Notes: generated by a model from the sequence alone, not told the origin. Shown: positions 7,025 to 16,062, counted from the stretch's first letter. The stretch: DNA of 64,000 nucleotides from Methanoculleus thermophilus (GCF_001571405.1 NZ_BCNX01000006.1:124001-188000), one strand, 5' to 3'. Numbers and translations: made by a program.

Positions 7025-7906
7025 TCAGTATCCCCGCTGCTGTGTCATCAGCTCCTCGAGGGCGGCCACCCGCTTCTCAAGCGAGGGGTGCGTCGAGAAG
7101 AGCTCCATCAGGGTGTTGCCTGAGAGGGCCGGAATGATGAAGAAGGCGTTTGCGCCCTCAACTTCCTGTTTCTTCTCGGCGGGGACGTAGTCCATCCGCC
7201 CGCTGATCTTTTGAAGCGCTGATATCAGCGCCCGGGGATTGTTCGTCAGGGTAGCGCTGCCCCGGTCCGCGGCGAACTCCCGGTAGCGGGAGAGCGCCCG
7301 GGTGAGGAGCGTGCTTACCAGCCAGACGATGATCGAGACGACGTAGACCAGGATCAGCGCGCCCATGTTGTTATCGCGGTTGTTGAAGAGCCCGATGAAG
7401 ATCCAGTTGCGCATGATCAGGAAGGCGAGCATCGAGATGAAACTCGCCATCGTCAGAGTCAGCATATCCCGGTTCTTCACGTGGGCAATCTCGTGGGCGA
7501 GCACTGCCTCCAGTTCCTCGCGATTGAGCGTCCGCATGATCGAGTCGGTGACCGCCACGACGGCGTGGCTCGGACTGCGTCCGGTCGCGAACGCGTTCGG
7601 CACCGGAGAGGCCATGATCCCGACTTTTGGCTTCGGGAGACCGGCTCTCGTGGCGAGGCTCTCAACCATCCGGTGCAGCTCCGGGTACTCGTCTTCCTCT
7701 ATGATCCGGGTGTTGGTGCTCCAGAGCACCAGTTTGTCGGAGAAGAAGTACTGCCCGAATGCCATTAAGGCAGCCACGAGCAGGAGGAACCCGAAGGAGA
7801 ACCCAAGGGCTGAAAGGACGCCCAGAAAGATCAGGTAGACTATGAGGAGCAGAAACGATGTAAGGAACATCCTCATCGTGAGACCTAAGTCGCGCGTCCA
7901 CTGCAT
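7025..7906 (-). CDS. htpX: HtpX-family membrane zinc protease
   Basis: A 293-residue M48 peptidase. Two N-terminal hydrophobic segments (about 11-33 and 36-52) precede the catalytic domain. The zinc motif HEIAH is at 138-142, and the third ligand Glu is E210 in RYREFAADR. NAFATG at about 104-109 is the conserved substrate-cleft strand. HtpX cleaves misfolded membrane proteins from the cytoplasmic side and is part of membrane quality control. Length and motif order match the family. An ACAATATATCCC box upstream of the start gives a likely promoter. It sits beside the tRNA pair but is not functionally linked to it. Confidence 0.95.
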   Translation of the reverse strand: MQWTRDLGLTMRMFLTSFLLLIVYLIFLGVLSALGFSFGFLLLVAALMAFGQYFFSDKLVLWSTNTRIIEEDEYPELHRMVESLATRAGLPKPKVGIMASPVPNAFATGRSPSHAVVAVTDSIMRTLNREELEAVLAHEIAHVKNRDMLTLTMASFISMLAFLIMRNWIFIGLFNNRDNNMGALILVYVVSIIVWLVSTLLTRALSRYREFAADRGSATLTNNPRALISALQKISGRMDYVPAEKKQEVEGANAFFIIPALSGNTLMELFSTHPSLEKRVAALEELMTQQRGY

Positions 7907-8044
7907 GATGGGATATATTGTACCGGTGATGACTTAAGGTATGCGCCGATTTTCCGGGGATCCGTACCAGTACTGATATTGAGTACAACCGGCACCCAAC
8001 TCCGCTGTTCTTATGGAGCAGAGATGATATAGATCCACAGTACG

Positions 8045-8809
8045 ATGACGTTAAACGAAGTGACCATCAGCAGGGCCATCCTTGAGGAGTCCCACCGGGC
8101 GCTCATCGAGCATCTCGAGATGGACGTCGCCGTCGTCGGGGGCGGCCCCTCGGGGCTTGCCTGCGCCGCGCTCCTCGGTGAAAAGGGCCTCTCGTGTGCA
8201 CTCATCGAGAAGAAGCTCAGTATCGGCGGTGGAATGTGGGGCGGCGGGATGATGTTCCCCCGGATCGTCGTCCAGGAGGAGGCCCGCCGGCTTCTGGACC
8301 GGTTCGGCATCGCCTACAAAGAGTTCGAGCCGGGCTACTACGTCGCAAAATCGGTAGAAGCGGTCGCGAAGCTCACCGCGGCGGCTTGCGACGCCGGTGT
8401 CGAGTTCTTCAACCTCACCACCGTCGAAGACGTCATGATCAGGGGTGACGGCAGGGTCGGCGGCCTCGTCATCAACTGGACGCCGGTCGATATGGCCGGG
8501 CTGCATGTCGACCCGCTCACCGTGGCCTGCACCTGCACCGTCGATGCGAGCGGTCACGACGCCGTGGTCGCCCGTATGATCGAGCGGAAAGGCGGCAGAC
8601 TCCAGGTGAAGGGCGAGAGTTTCATGTGGGCCGAGCGTGCCGAGTCAAGGATCCTCGATCACACAAAAGAGGTATTCCCCGGCCTCTTCGTCGCCGGGAT
8701 GGCGGCCAACGCCGTTGCCGGAGAGTGCCGCATGGGGCCGATCTTCGGCGGGATGCTTCTATCCGGAGAGCGGGCCGCAGAACTTGTTGCAGAGAGTCTG
8801 GAGCGGTAG
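8045..8809 (+). CDS. thi4: archaeal thiazole synthase (ribulose-1,5-bisphosphate or ADP-thiazole synthase, sulfide-dependent Thi4)
   Basis: A 254-residue Rossmann-fold protein. VGGGPSGL (31-38) binds the dinucleotide, and GGGMWGGGMMF (61-71), DASGHD and the C-terminal GMAANAV and GPIFGGM segments are Thi4 signatures. Thi4 makes the adenylated thiazole half of thiamine from NAD and glycine. Fungal and plant enzymes give up the sulfur of a Cys in a CMDP motif and act once. Here that position is His154 in GLHVDP, as in the methanococcal enzymes, which use free sulfide and turn over repeatedly with iron. So a catalytic, sulfide-using enzyme is inferred. The start ATG 8045 follows a TATA-like GATATAGATC only about 15 bases away. 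Confidence 0.93.
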   Translation: MTLNEVTISRAILEESHRALIEHLEMDVAVVGGGPSGLACAALLGEKGLSCALIEKKLSIGGGMWGGGMMFPRIVVQEEARRLLDRFGIAYKEFEPGYYVAKSVEAVAKLTAAACDAGVEFFNLTTVEDVMIRGDGRVGGLVINWTPVDMAGLHVDPLTVACTCTVDASGHDAVVARMIERKGGRLQVKGESFMWAERAESRILDHTKEVFPGLFVAGMAANAVAGECRMGPIFGGMLLSGERAAELVAESLER

Positions 8810-8854
8810 TCTGCTTCCAAACTCTTTTTACCGCCCTGACAGTACCAAATAGGT

Positions 8855-9505
8855 ATGGAAGAGATTGATCCAGAGACCCTGGCCGACGTCGCATATGGGA
8901 TCTTTGAGGTCTACCTCAACCGCGAGCTCCATGCCCGGGGTCCGTACCTCTTTGAGCTCGTCGAGCAAAGAATCGATTTTAAATCAGATCTTATCGAGAT
9001 CTTCGAAAAGTTCAGCGAGGATTATCCACCTCTTGCCGATGCACTCCGATCCCAATCCGGCGGGATCGATGCCATCTATGCCTCGCTCCGGGATGGGGAA
9101 GGGACCCTCCCCTCTAAGACGGTCCGGATGTACTGGATCGTCCAGGATGCCCCGGAACCCGGCGAGCGAGGCCTCGATGACGAGCAGGTGGGAAAGTGGC
9201 TCATCTTTGTGCCCCCAAGCGAGGCTGATGAGGCGTGGCGGAAGGTCCGGGACGGGACGGTGAGGGGAGAACTCGGGATATCGGCAAAGGTCAGCACTGC
9301 CAAGCCCAATCCAGACTCACGCGACGAGCGGACGGTCATCTATGTCTACACAAAAGACTGGGCCGACGCTGCGGACGTGATGCGGGTCCGCGAGAGGCTC
9401 CGCGACCTCGGATTTATTGAGCGGATCGGCTACAAGCGAAACATCGAGACATACAAGGGCGAGTACAGCAAAGAGGGCAGAAAAGTCACCTATTATACCG
9501 CTTGA
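8855..9505 (+). CDS. DUF1917 / Bles03-like protein
   Basis: A soluble protein of 216 residues. The central segment VGKWLIFVPPSEADEAW, then GELGISAKVST, and later VIYVYTKDWAD with RVRERLRDLGF, match the Bles03/DUF1917 family, which is shared by archaea and eukaryotes and sometimes annotated as a putative phosphothreonine-lyase-domain protein. The fold resembles eIF4E-like proteins in published structures of the family, as far as recalled; no biochemical role is established. The N-terminal 70 residues are helical. It follows thi4 by 45 bases on the same strand but is unlikely to be part of thiamine synthesis. Confidence 0.65.
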   Translation: MEEIDPETLADVAYGIFEVYLNRELHARGPYLFELVEQRIDFKSDLIEIFEKFSEDYPPLADALRSQSGGIDAIYASLRDGEGTLPSKTVRMYWIVQDAPEPGERGLDDEQVGKWLIFVPPSEADEAWRKVRDGTVRGELGISAKVSTAKPNPDSRDERTVIYVYTKDWADAADVMRVRERLRDLGFIERIGYKRNIETYKGEYSKEGRKVTYYTA

Positions 9506-9599
9506 AGGGCGGCAGACTGCCCTGCACCTTGTAATTCTCGACAAAAAGAATATACCGGACCCCTGTCCCGCCGTGACCCGGGATCCGCCGTTAGTTACG

Positions 9600-9746
9600 T
9601 TACGCCTTCCGTTCCTTGGACTTGGGCCGGAGTTCATCCGAGCCGCACTTGCGGCACCGGGTCGCACGGATTGCGTTCCGGGCGTTGCATTTCATGCAGA
9701 CCTGTACGTTGAGCAGACGTGCTTCAGCTTCGGGAAATCTCGCCAT
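9600..9746 (-). CDS. rpl40e: 50S ribosomal protein L40e
   Basis: A 48-residue protein starting [14 protein letters not shown]. It contains one zinc finger, CMKC-x10-CRKC, followed by a basic tail with RPKSKERKA. This is archaeal L40e, a zinc-ribbon protein of the large subunit. The eukaryotic version is made as a ubiquitin fusion; this one is free. It follows rdgB by 59 bases and closes the minus-strand information-processing string. A GGTG lies upstream of the ATG at 9744-9746. Confidence 0.93.
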   Translation of the reverse strand: MARFPEAEARLLNVQVCMKCNARNAIRATRCRKCGSDELRPKSKERKA

Positions 9747-9805
9747 GTTGAAAACACCACTTATCAGATAGGTACTATTCGTTCTTGGTCCTATTAACAG
9801 TTCTG

Positions 9806-10354
9806 TCAGGATGCGCGCTCCTCTCTGATCCAGGTGCGGAACGCCTCGAGGGCCCGTGCCCTGTGGGAGATCCGGTTCTTCTCGGAGAGCGGCATCTCGG
9901 CGAGCGTCCGACCGGCGCAGGCAAAGATCGGATCGTAGCCAAACCCCTTTTCTCCCCGGGGCTCCACGATCGCCCCGTGGAGGACCCCCTGGAATGTCCG
10001 GATGCCGTCCTCATCGGCGAACGCGATCACCGTCTCGAAGTGGGCGCTCCGGTCGGCCACACCCTCCATGAGGCGTAAGATCCCCTCGTTGCCGATGGTA
10101 TCCTGGACGTAGGCGGCGCACGGGCCCGGGAACCCGCCAAGGGCGTCGATGAAAAACCCGGTATCGTCGACGATCAGCGGGCGGGAGAGTGCGCGGTAGG
10201 CGAACTCCGCCTTGCCGCGTGCAATCTCGGCGATCTCGGTGTGGCGGAACTCCGGGCATTCCAGGGGGACGTGCTCGACCTCCAGGATCCCGGCAAAGTA
10301 CGCGGCCACCTCACGGGCCTTGTTCGGGTTACTCGTCACCACCGCAAGTTTCAC
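9806..10354 (-). CDS. rdgB: XTP/dITP pyrophosphatase (HAM1/RdgB family)
   Basis: A 182-residue protein with the family opening [12 protein letters not shown], the central [16 protein letters not shown] and the C-terminal GFGYDPIF and SHRARAL blocks. The enzyme breaks non-canonical purine triphosphates (XTP, ITP and dITP) into monophosphates, keeping them out of DNA and RNA. Its ATG overlaps the last four bases of kae1-bud32 (ATGA), so the two are cotranscribed. This gene order is common in archaeal genomes. Nothing is unusual in the sequence. Confidence 0.95.
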   Translation of the reverse strand: MKLAVVTSNPNKAREVAAYFAGILEVEHVPLECPEFRHTEIAEIARGKAEFAYRALSRPLIVDDTGFFIDALGGFPGPCAAYVQDTIGNEGILRLMEGVADRSAHFETVIAFADEDGIRTFQGVLHGAIVEPRGEKGFGYDPIFACAGRTLAEMPLSEKNRISHRARALEAFRTWIREERAS

Positions 10355-11925
10355 AGGTATCGCCCCCGCAGTTCCACTTCATGTTCACGGGCGATGACCT
10401 CGTCCGCCCCCTCAAAAGTCTCCGCATACCCCTCGATAAAGGCCTGCTTCAACTCCTCGAAGTTCTCGGTGGTGCTCTCGAGCGTCTCGAAGAAGACGTG
10501 GATATCGACGCCCCGGTCCTCGATCTCAGCGGATGTGGATGCAAGCCCGAAGTCGATTAAGACGCATTGGCCGTTGCGAACGATCATATTGCTCGTCGTC
10601 AGGTCCCCGTGCACGATCCCCGCTCCATGGAGCCTCCCGACGGCCTCCCCGGCAAGCCGGATCGTCTCGGGCGTGGCAACGTACTTCAGCAGATCGCCCT
10701 CGACCCGCTCCATGACGATGGTATCTGCGGTGATGTCGTGGATCACCGGGGTGGGGACACCCGCCCGCCGTGCTGCTGCGATCAGCCGGGCTTCGGCCCG
10801 GGTCCGTTCGGTGATCAGCCGCTTATCAAGCGCCGGGCTGCGGTAGCGCTTGCTCACCCTGCGCTTGACCACGTCCTCCTCCCGGATCTCGACGACCGCC
10901 TCCGCACCCCGGGCGGTGCCGCCCTCATGCGGCCCGGTGGCGAAGATCTCGCCGGGCTCGTCCTCGCGCCAGGTGACCTCCACCTCATCCGACCGGAAAC
11001 CCGGCCGGATCTGCGACTTCTCGAGGGGGAGGGTCACGCCGTGCTCCAGCATGACCTTGCCCGTGTAGGCGATCATTGCCCCGTTATCGCCAAGGAACGT
11101 CCGCTCCGGGACGGCGAACGCCGCTCCCCGCTCCTCGCACATGACCTGCAGCATCTCCTGCAGTCGCCTGTTCGCGCCGACCCCCCCGACGAGCAGCACC
11201 TCGTCCTTCCCCGCATGGGCGAGCGCCCGTTCGGTCACCTCGACGCACATAGCAAATGCGGTCTCCTGGAGGCTGAAGCAGACATCCTCAAGCGCCGCCG
11301 AACTCTCCTGGGCGGCACTGACGAGCCCCGAGAAGGCGAGGTCCATCCCCTTCACGGTATACGGGAGTTCGATATAACTTCCCTTCTGGGCGAGTTTCTC
11401 GATGATCGGGCCGCCCGGGTGCGGGAGGTCGTGGCTCCGGGCGAACTTGTCAAGCGCGTTCCCTAGCCCGATATCCAGCGTCTCTCCGAATATCCGGTAG
11501 CGGCCGTTCAAGTAGCCGAGTACCTGCGTATTCGCCCCGCTCGCGTAGAGAACGATCGGATCGCGAAACCCGGTCGCCCACCTCCCGATCTCGACGTGCG
11601 CGACGCAGTGGTTGACGCCGACGAGCGGAACGCCAAGGGCTATCGAGAGAGCCCGTGCCGCGGTCGCCACCGTCCGGAGGGAGGGGCCGAGACCCGGCCC
11701 CTGGGAGAAGGCGACGGCCTTGATCCGCTCCGGCTCCGTGAGCACCCGGGAGACGACCTCCTTCATCACCGAAGCGTGGTGCTGCGCCGCCTCCCGCGGA
11801 TGAATCCCTCCTTTCGGCGGGACATAGGGTGAAGAATGGAGGGCAACCAGATCGTCGCCGAAGAGGGCGGCACTGAGGTTCCACGCCGTCCCTTCAAGTC
11901 CCAGCACCAGCCCATCATGAGACAT
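10351..11925 (-). CDS. kae1-bud32: Kae1-Bud32 fusion: tRNA threonylcarbamoyladenosine synthase subunit with its kinase
   Basis: A 524-residue fusion of two KEOPS subunits. Residues 1 to about 325 are Kae1, an ASKHA-fold protein. It has LGLEGTAWN, HHASVM, NHCVAHVEIG with its metal-binding His pair, the glycine loop VGGVGANRRL and GDNGAMIA. From about 340 follows Bud32, a small atypical kinase/ATPase with HGDLTTSNM and IDFGLAS. The complex adds threonylcarbamoyl to A37 of ANN-decoding tRNAs. Such fusions occur in several methanogens and haloarchaea. It ends in a 4-base overlap with rdgB and follows S27ae by 97 bases. That gap holds ATACATATAC, which may be an internal promoter. Confidence 0.96.
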   Translation of the reverse strand: MSHDGLVLGLEGTAWNLSAALFGDDLVALHSSPYVPPKGGIHPREAAQHHASVMKEVVSRVLTEPERIKAVAFSQGPGLGPSLRTVATAARALSIALGVPLVGVNHCVAHVEIGRWATGFRDPIVLYASGANTQVLGYLNGRYRIFGETLDIGLGNALDKFARSHDLPHPGGPIIEKLAQKGSYIELPYTVKGMDLAFSGLVSAAQESSAALEDVCFSLQETAFAMCVEVTERALAHAGKDEVLLVGGVGANRRLQEMLQVMCEERGAAFAVPERTFLGDNGAMIAYTGKVMLEHGVTLPLEKSQIRPGFRSDEVEVTWREDEPGEIFATGPHEGGTARGAEAVVEIREEDVVKRRVSKRYRSPALDKRLITERTRAEARLIAAARRAGVPTPVIHDITADTIVMERVEGDLLKYVATPETIRLAGEAVGRLHGAGIVHGDLTTSNMIVRNGQCVLIDFGLASTSAEIEDRGVDIHVFFETLESTTENFEELKQAFIEGYAETFEGADEVIAREHEVELRGRYL

Positions 11926-12022
11926 AAAACAGGTATCGCTCCATCATGAAAAAGATCGGTCGCGGCCGGTGCCTGCAAGGCAGAGTGCGGCCTGATCCGT
12001 ATATGTATCCGGGTGTGAGGAC

Positions 12023-12178
12023 CTACTTTCGGAACTCAGTGTAGCCGCACTTGCCGCAGGCTACCCGATCCTTGTGCTCGGCCATCAGGAAGCCGGGACC
12101 ACAGCGTGGGCAGTGCCGCTTCTGCAGAACCGCCGCATCACCCTTGATCTCGTAACACTCGTATCTCTTGACTGCCAT
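12023..12178 (-). CDS. rps27ae: 30S ribosomal protein S27ae
   Basis: A 51-residue protein starting MAVKRYECYEI, with a four-Cys zinc ribbon: CPRCG followed by CGKCGYTEF near the end. Archaeal S27ae is a free protein, whereas eukaryotes fuse it to ubiquitin. The stop of S24e lies only three bases upstream of its ATG, so they are cotranscribed. Confidence 0.95.
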   Translation of the reverse strand: MAVKRYECYEIKGDAAVLQKRHCPRCGPGFLMAEHKDRVACGKCGYTEFRK

Positions 12179-12181
12179 GGC

Positions 12182-12475
12182 TTACGCCTCGCTCTCTGCT
12201 TTCGGTTCGCCGCGCTTAAGCAGGTAATCCCGCTCGGTCGAGTTCCTGCTCTCCTCGTCGTCGTAGATCCGGGCACGGCCGGTAAGTTCCATCTTCCCGA
12301 ACCGGGTTCGGTCGAGGTCCAGCACGACGAGGTTCTCGCTCATATTCAGCATCGCAGCGAGCTTCTCCTGAATACTCTTCCGCGAGGGTGTCGGGCCGTC
12401 AAACGTGAGAGTAAATGTAAGCTCCCTCCGGTTTAACAACTCGTTCCTCACATCACGGGTAATTTCGAAGTCCAT
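12182..12475 (-). CDS. rps24e: 30S ribosomal protein S24e
   Basis: A 97-residue protein starting MDFEITRDVRNELLNRRE, the usual opening of archaeal S24e, with TPSRKSIQEKLA and the C-terminal ERDYLLKRGEPK. A longer reading to 12562 would run through the TATA box and is rejected. TAGGGATATCG lies just before the ATG. It heads the S24e-S27ae-Kae1 part of the string. Confidence 0.95.
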   Translation of the reverse strand: MDFEITRDVRNELLNRRELTFTLTFDGPTPSRKSIQEKLAAMLNMSENLVVLDLDRTRFGKMELTGRARIYDDEESRNSTERDYLLKRGEPKAESEA

Positions 12476-12502
12476 CGATATCCCTAAAATGTTGTTAGGA
12501 GA

Positions 12503-12512
12503 TTTATTTATA
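12503..12512 (-). promoter_or_regulatory. TATA box ahead of rps24e
   Basis: On the minus strand TATAAATAAA is preceded by CCCAAGGG, a good BRE-like stretch. Transcription about 26 bases downstream would begin near 12482, giving a leader of only about seven bases before the S24e start. It splits the long gene string into two transcription units. Confidence 0.65.
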
Positions 12513-12554
12513 CCCTTGGGGATGGGGCACCGGGACAGGCGAGACCCGCTCCCC

Positions 12555-13049
12555 TCACTCACGCACGAAACAGTTCAGCATGGACGCGGCTTCCTCTTTT
12601 GCCGACTCGTCAACAAGCCGGAGGACGACCCCCTCCCCCGGCTGGCCGTAGAGGATGGCGGCCCCGACCGGCGCGGCGATGATGAGCGGAATGACCGCAA
12701 GATCCTCCTCGCCGTCGACAAAGATCACTGCTGGAGGGTTCCCGACCGCCTCCTCGATCGCCTCCACGAGTTCGTCGGTGATCGTGCCGGCCGGGTTCTT
12801 TGCCGCGAGTCTTCTCGTCTGCAGCAGGGGTGACTGGGTGCAGGGCGATCGCATGGTATAGCCGTCGATGATCGCGATATCCGGGACGATGCCTGCACCA
12901 AGGAGGTTGTGCGTCACCACATCCCCGACCGCGTAGACCGCCCGGCCCCGGAGCTCTGGGAGGTGTTCGCCGATATTCCGGGCGAGGGTGCCGAACGGTT
13001 TCTTGAAGAGACCGCGGTGTTCTTCGGGGAGCCGGAGGAGCCGGAGCAT
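12555..13049 (-). CDS. GTP-dependent dephospho-CoA kinase (DUF359 family)
   Basis: A 164-residue protein with the DUF359 marks [33 protein letters not shown] and [14 protein letters not shown]. The family was shown in Thermococcus to phosphorylate dephospho-CoA with GTP, the last step of CoA synthesis in many archaea, and is unrelated to bacterial CoaE. ATG 13049 overlaps the spt4 stop as TGATG, which fixes the start; the open frame further upstream to 13385 only mirrors other genes. It lies in the conserved neighbourhood of RpoE', Spt4 and S24e. Confidence 0.92.
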   Translation of the reverse strand: MLRLLRLPEEHRGLFKKPFGTLARNIGEHLPELRGRAVYAVGDVVTHNLLGAGIVPDIAIIDGYTMRSPCTQSPLLQTRRLAAKNPAGTITDELVEAIEEAVGNPPAVIFVDGEEDLAVIPLIIAAPVGAAILYGQPGEGVVLRLVDESAKEEAASMLNCFVRE

Positions 13050-13252
13050 CAGCGGACCTTCAGTGCGTATCGGCCGGGCATGGTGATGTTCATCTTCTTT
13101 GCGATCTCCGAATGCTCGGGATCGATGATCACGACGTAGCCCGCCCAATCCTCGCTCAGGTTGGCCGTGCCGCAGATCACGCAGGATTCGCCCTCGACGA
13201 CGCGGTGACACTCGCGGCAGACCTTGATCACCTTCTTGTTTCGCACGGCCAT
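13049..13252 (-). CDS. spt4: transcription elongation factor Spt4 (RpoE'')
   Basis: A 67-residue zinc protein. [17 protein letters not shown] gives the CxxC pair and the second CxxC, followed by [14 protein letters not shown] and SEIAKKM, the typical Spt4 core. It joins Spt5 to keep RNA polymerase processive. The gene sits between rpoE1, with a one-base overlap, and the dephospho-CoA kinase gene, whose start overlaps its stop. Confidence 0.96.
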   Translation of the reverse strand: MAVRNKKVIKVCRECHRVVEGESCVICGTANLSEDWAGYVVIIDPEHSEIAKKMNITMPGRYALKVR

Positions 13253-13821
13253 TAGGCTGCTCCTTTCCCTTTCTCTTGCTCAAGTTCCTCTTCGAGCCAG
13301 GTCGTGGTCCCGAGGCCCGACTGCCGCATGGTAAGACCAATCTTGCTCTCCCGGGGCTCGCGTTCGTTGAGCGATAGAGCAACAATCCGCGCCCGGACGC
13401 CGTCGCCGACAGCGATAAACCGCTTCGAATCCTGGCAGATCAGCCTGCTGTTCTTCTCGTCGTAGTTGATATATTCATCCGATATCTGGCTTACGTGAAG
13501 CATGGCATCGATGGGCCCGAGGCTGACGAACGCACCGAAACTCGTCGTCTCGACCACGACGCCTTCGATCACTTCCTGGAGCGCGAGACGGAGCACCACC
13601 GCTTCGAACCTGACATCGTAGTAGACGGCCCCGTCCCCGGGGATCAACTCCCCCTCACCGATATCGAGAATCTTCGTGACTGCGATGAAGATCCCGATCT
13701 CCTTTGATATGCTGCCTTCCAGTTGTTCCTGCAGTACGTTGAGGACGACCTTCCCAAGGTCTTCCCCGAGCCGGTGGGGCGGAACCCGCACCTTATCCTC
13801 CAGTGTCATTTTATAGTACAT
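13252..13821 (-). CDS. rpoE1: DNA-directed RNA polymerase subunit E' (Rpo7)
   Basis: A 189-residue protein with an N-terminal RNP-like domain ([23 protein letters not shown]) and a C-terminal S1 domain ([27 protein letters not shown]). It forms the stalk of archaeal RNA polymerase together with Rpo4 and takes part in promoter opening and RNA binding. It starts three bases after the stop of the PIN gene. The length is normal. Confidence 0.96.
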   Translation of the reverse strand: MYYKMTLEDKVRVPPHRLGEDLGKVVLNVLQEQLEGSISKEIGIFIAVTKILDIGEGELIPGDGAVYYDVRFEAVVLRLALQEVIEGVVVETTSFGAFVSLGPIDAMLHVSQISDEYINYDEKNSRLICQDSKRFIAVGDGVRARIVALSLNEREPRESKIGLTMRQSGLGTTTWLEEELEQEKGKGAA

Positions 13822-13824
13822 AAT

Positions 13825-14205
13825 CTATCCTCTTATCAGCTCCAGCGTTCTCTCTCTTCGCATCGAGATGACGTCTATTCCCTCGCGAAGGAGAGCATTT
13901 CGGAGTTCTCGGTCGTTCGTCACCACAACGCATCCTTCCCTGCGAGCATACTCGATAACCCGGTCGTCCACATGGTCCGCGCTGCTTCCGCTTGGCAGGA
14001 CGGTCGAGCGCCGGGCCATCGCGAGACCCACACGGGCGGCAGCCGCATCGCGGCCGTGACCCCGGGCAAGTCCCGAGAGCTCGCCAACCACTTCTTCAAG
14101 GACGATCGGCTCATAATCCCCGAGAAGGGCCAGAAGTTCTCCATAGAGGTCAATCCCGAACTGGGCTGGCATCAAGAGGGCGTTTGTGTCGAGAAGAACC
14201 CTCAC
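13825..14205 (-). CDS. PIN-domain ribonuclease-like protein (Fcf1/Utp24-like)
   Basis: A protein of 126 residues. [13 protein letters not shown] opens with the first PIN acidic residue. EEVVGEL supplies the second, [11 protein letters not shown] the third, and [13 protein letters not shown] the last. The archaeal PIN protein next to aIF2-gamma is generally linked to rRNA processing; toxin-type VapC is the alternative, but there is no antitoxin gene beside it. The start is GTG at 14203-14205, overlapping the aIF2-gamma stop as GTGA. The longer ATG reading from 14238 adds 11 residues read inside aIF2-gamma and is less likely. Confidence 0.85.
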   Translation of the reverse strand: MRVLLDTNALLMPAQFGIDLYGELLALLGDYEPIVLEEVVGELSGLARGHGRDAAAARVGLAMARRSTVLPSGSSADHVDDRVIEYARREGCVVVTNDRELRNALLREGIDVISMRRERTLELIRG

Positions 14206-15437
14206 TCGACCAGAACACCCATCCCGATCAGCCGCCATCGTCCGCCGACCTGTCTGCTGATAGCAATCCGTGCGCCGACTTCAGCGCAGACCGCACGCTT
14301 CAGCATGACCTCGACCAGATTCTTCTTGGTGTTCGTGATCACGCCGACGGTGACCGCGGTCCCGACAGAGAGCATCAGCGGCTCTTTATGCTTCAACGGT
14401 TCGATGAGCAGTTCGCTGTCCGCACCGACCACCCGATCCATGAGCGTGACCTCGAAGGTCATCCGCTCCCAGATCGGCGGCAGTTTCCCTACAAGCCCCG
14501 CTACCTGTCCGGCGAGAGCGTCACTCTTTGTCAGTGCCGGATCAAGTTTCGTACCAACACCAAGGAGGCCGCCGGGCGCTGCCTCGGTCACCTTGGTCTT
14601 ACCGGCGTGGATGGATGTGATCTTTGTCTCGATAGGCTCCCACTTTGTCCGGTTCTCGATCTGAACCTGCCGGCCGGGTCTGATCTCGATATCGTCGCCC
14701 TCGTGCAGAACTCCCCTAATAAGCGAGCCTCCGATGACGCCGCCCTTAATCTCCCGCCAGCTGCAGCCGGGTTTGTTGATATCAAACGACCGTGCGATGA
14801 GCATCAGCGGGTTAACCTCCGGATCGCGTTCCGGTTCCGGGATAACCTCGTTGAGTGCCTGGATCAGGGCACCGATATTGATTCCTTTCTGTGCAGAGAC
14901 GGGGATGATGGGTGCGTCCTCGGCAATGGTGCCCTTGATGAACCGCTTTATCTGCTTATAGTGCTCAAGCGCCTCGGCCTGGGTGACCACGTCGATCTTG
15001 TTCTGGACGATGACGATCTTCTTGATACCGATCAGCTCAAGCGCCATCAGATGTTCTTTGGTCTGGGGCTGCGGGCAGGCCTCGTTGGCGGCAATGACAA
15101 GCATCGCGCCGTCCATCAGGGCCGAACCCGAGAGCATCGTCGCCATCAGCGTCTCGTGACCCGGGGCATCGACGAATGAGACCGTCCGGAACGGAACCGC
15201 CTTCTTCCCGCAGATAGGGCATTCCGGTTTTGTAGTATAGGCCTCAGCCCCTTCGCACTCTTCGCATTTGTAAAAAGTTGTATCTGCGTAGCCAAGCCGG
15301 ATGGAGATGCCGCGCTTGATCTCCTCACTGTGTCTGTCCGTCCAGGTGCCGGTTAGCGCGCTGACCAGGGTGGTCTTGCCGTGATCGACATGACCTACAA
15401 GCCCAATATTGACACTAGGGATGAATACATCGCGCAA
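14202..15437 (-). CDS. eif2g: translation initiation factor aIF2 gamma subunit
   Basis: A 411-residue GTPase. GHVDHGKT is at 15-22, followed by a zinc knuckle (CEEC, then CPICG), DAPGH, and NKID. It binds initiator Met-tRNA with GTP and brings it to the small subunit. The start chosen is TTG at 15435-15437. It gives [12 protein letters not shown], the normal family opening, and has AAGGAGGT 11 bases upstream. A longer reading from another TTG at 15461 would place the ribosome site inside the gene. A TATA-like TTATGTATAAG lies near 15478-15488. It heads the minus-strand string. Confidence 0.96.
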   Translation of the reverse strand: MRDVFIPSVNIGLVGHVDHGKTTLVSALTGTWTDRHSEEIKRGISIRLGYADTTFYKCEECEGAEAYTTKPECPICGKKAVPFRTVSFVDAPGHETLMATMLSGSALMDGAMLVIAANEACPQPQTKEHLMALELIGIKKIVIVQNKIDVVTQAEALEHYKQIKRFIKGTIAEDAPIIPVSAQKGINIGALIQALNEVIPEPERDPEVNPLMLIARSFDINKPGCSWREIKGGVIGGSLIRGVLHEGDDIEIRPGRQVQIENRTKWEPIETKITSIHAGKTKVTEAAPGGLLGVGTKLDPALTKSDALAGQVAGLVGKLPPIWERMTFEVTLMDRVVGADSELLIEPLKHKEPLMLSVGTAVTVGVITNTKKNLVEVMLKRAVCAEVGARIAISRQVGGRWRLIGMGVLVE

Positions 15438-15562
15438 AAGTTTTCGAACCTCCTTATCCAATATATAGTGACACTACTTATACATAATCGGTGGTGTGTA
15501 CCGCTCCCGCTTCTATCTTCATGGCGCAGGCGGTGTTCTCCCGTTAATCATTATTCATGTGA

Positions 15563-15575
15563 CATACGAAGTATG
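15563..15575. promoter_or_regulatory. CATAC-GAA-GTATG palindrome, candidate NikR operator
   Basis: A perfect 5-base inverted repeat with a 3-base spacer lies 64 bases upstream of nikR. The half-site GTATG also occurs in the E. coli NikR site GTATGA-N16-TCATAC, though the spacing differs here. Autoregulation of nikR through this site is a guess from position and half-site. Confidence 0.35.
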
Positions 15576-15639
15576 AAGAACACCTCTATTCTTAGCGAAA
15601 ATTTATCCCCTAGCAGCGAGATATGGAACTGATTGTAGT

Positions 15640-16062
15640 ATGTCAGGTGATACCGAACTTTCACGTATCGGGATCTCTCTACCCAAGAATCTTCTTGATA
15701 AATTCGACGAGATCCTGAGTCTCCGAGGATACTCCTCACGTTCCGAGGGAATACGGGATTCGATACGCAATTATATCACACACTACCAGTGGATCTCCGA
15801 TGTAAAAGGAGAACGCCAGGGCGTCATCACCATGGTGTATGACCACGACCAGCGTGGGCTGCTCCAGACGCTCACCGAGATTCAGCATCAATACGCTCAG
15901 ATCATTCAGGCATCCCTTCACTCACACGTGACTCACAACAAGTGCCTTGAGGTGATCCTCATCCGGGGAGACGGTGCTGTGCTGAAGGATGTTACCGAGC
16001 GGCTGATGGCGCAGAAAGGGGTTGAGTCGGTGAAACTCACCACAATACCGATAGACAGTTAA
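15640..16062 (+). CDS. nikR: nickel-responsive regulator NikR
   Basis: A 140-residue protein with an N-terminal ribbon-helix-helix DNA-binding domain (ISLPKNLLDKFDEIL, SSRSEGIRDSIRNYI) and a C-terminal ACT-like nickel domain. The four nickel ligands of E. coli NikR (His76, His87, His89, Cys95) are all matched with the same spacing: H83, H94, H96 and C102. NikR represses nickel uptake when the metal is plentiful. Methanogens need much nickel for hydrogenase and cofactor F430. The gene diverges from aIF2-gamma and ends by overlapping the convergent DUF2098 gene by four bases. Confidence 0.95.
   Translation: MSGDTELSRIGISLPKNLLDKFDEILSLRGYSSRSEGIRDSIRNYITHYQWISDVKGERQGVITMVYDHDQRGLLQTLTEIQHQYAQIIQASLHSHVTHNKCLEVILIRGDGAVLKDVTERLMAQKGVESVKLTTIPIDS

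Noticed and set aside
10567-11466. 299-codon plus-strand frame opposite kae1-bud32
   Set aside because: The minus strand has unmistakable Kae1 and Bud32 motifs; the long opposite frame is a by-product of GC-rich codon use.
15554-15577. larger TTCAT...ATGAA dyad around the nikR palindrome
   Set aside because: Its centre does not coincide with that of the inner palindrome, so it is probably chance.
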